DNA from: Actinomycetota bacterium
GTDB taxonomy: Bacteria; Actinomycetota; Acidimicrobiia; Acidimicrobiales; Ilumatobacteraceae
DNA: 38,284 bases
Assembly (NCBI GenBank): GCA_009920715.1
Contig: RFZO01000003.1
Location: forward strand, 1 to 38,284
Direction of reading: 5' to 3'
This document shows positions 37,776 to 38,284 of this stretch, piece by piece (within the stretch, counting starts at the first letter, position 1; each line of letters begins with the position of its first letter). The notes under the pieces were generated by a model, which did not search any database, was not told where the DNA came from, and saw nothing but the letters and a program-made list of their open reading frames with translations. The position numbers were made by a program, and so were the translations under genes.

Positions 37776-38284
37776 CGAAGCAGCACCGTGTGCCCACGGT
37801 CGTCATCGTCGGGCGCCCGAACGTGGGCAAGAGCACCTGGTTCAACCGTGTCATCGGCGAGCAGGCGGCGATCGTGGAGGACCGTCCGGGGGTCACCCGC
37901 GACCGATTCACCCGCACCGCATCATGGCTTGGTCGTGAGTTCGACATCGTCGACACCGGGGGCTGGCTTCCGTCAGGATCCGAGCTCGACGACAAGGTCA
38001 GCAGGCAGGTGGAGGAGGCCGTGCGTTCCGCCGACCTGGTCATCTTCATGGTCGACGCATCCGTGGGTCTCACCGACGACGACGTGGCCGTGGCCGACTG
38101 GCTGCGCCGCACCGACGTCCCGGTGATCCTCGCGGCCAACAAGTCCGACAACGACCGTCGCGAGCTCGAGCGGTGGTCGTTCATGTCTCTCGGACTCGGC
38201 GAACCCCACCCCGTGAGCGCACTCCACGGCCGCCGCAGCGGTGACTTCCTCGACCTTGTCGTCGAGCGTCTCGACTTCGGGCCC
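37772..38284 (+). CDS. der: Ribosome biogenesis GTPase Der/EngA, 3' truncated by window edge
   Basis: VVIVGRPNVGKSTWFNRVIGEQAAIVEDRPGVTRDR, IVDTGGW, LAANKSDN. Confidence 0.95.
   Translation, partial: MTKQHRVPTVVIVGRPNVGKSTWFNRVIGEQAAIVEDRPGVTRDRFTRTASWLGREFDIVDTGGWLPSGSELDDKVSRQVEEAVRSADLVIFMVDASVGLTDDDVAVADWLRRTDVPVILAANKSDNDRRELERWSFMSLGLGEPHPVSALHGRRSGDFLDLVVERLDFGP

Overview
The window is a gene-dense, high-GC segment with an actinobacterial-type gene order; an Acidimicrobiia-like source is an inference only. It carries about 40 protein-coding genes. I saw no rRNA, CRISPR array or transposase, and recognised no tRNA by eye. Left half: TPR protein (5' partial), SSB-like OB-fold protein, class I FBP aldolase, DUF1015, HAD (NagD-like), tlyA, nadK, recN, pyrG, Nudix (broken), xerD-type recombinase, HD-domain protein, trpS, scpA, scpB, rluB-type, tyrA, aroA. 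Middle: HAD-IB phosphatase, UbiA-type DPPR synthase, DprE1, DprE2 (a decaprenylphosphoryl-arabinose, DPA, module), a GT-C/PIG-V-like membrane protein, an AlkA-like glycosylase, enoyl-CoA hydratase, a PRTase, a phytoene-desaturase-like oxidoreductase and a creatininase-family protein. Right: an NMT1/SsuA-type ABC importer with a cytosine-deaminase-like amidohydrolase and a luciferase-like monooxygenase, GDPD, an acyl-CoA synthetase (frameshifted), acyl-CoA dehydrogenase, a CopD-like protein, ispH, a DUF512 radical-SAM/PDZ protein and der (3' partial). The strongest non-routine signals are: (1) a recurrent nAnnnT (mostly TAnnnT) hexamer almost always exactly 6 nt upstream of start codons, implying widespread leaderless transcription; (2) genes whose best start appears to be non-canonical (AUC for the glycosylase, CUG in CTGA overlaps for GDPD and possibly the amidohydrolase); (3) a HAD phosphatase overlapping the UbiA DPPR synthase, a candidate for the missing DPPR phosphatase; (4) DprE1 with Thr at the position equivalent to the benzothiazinone-target Cys387; (5) two disrupted ORFs (Nudix, acyl-CoA synthetase); (6) a mirror-symmetric divergent promoter between ispH and the DUF512 gene.
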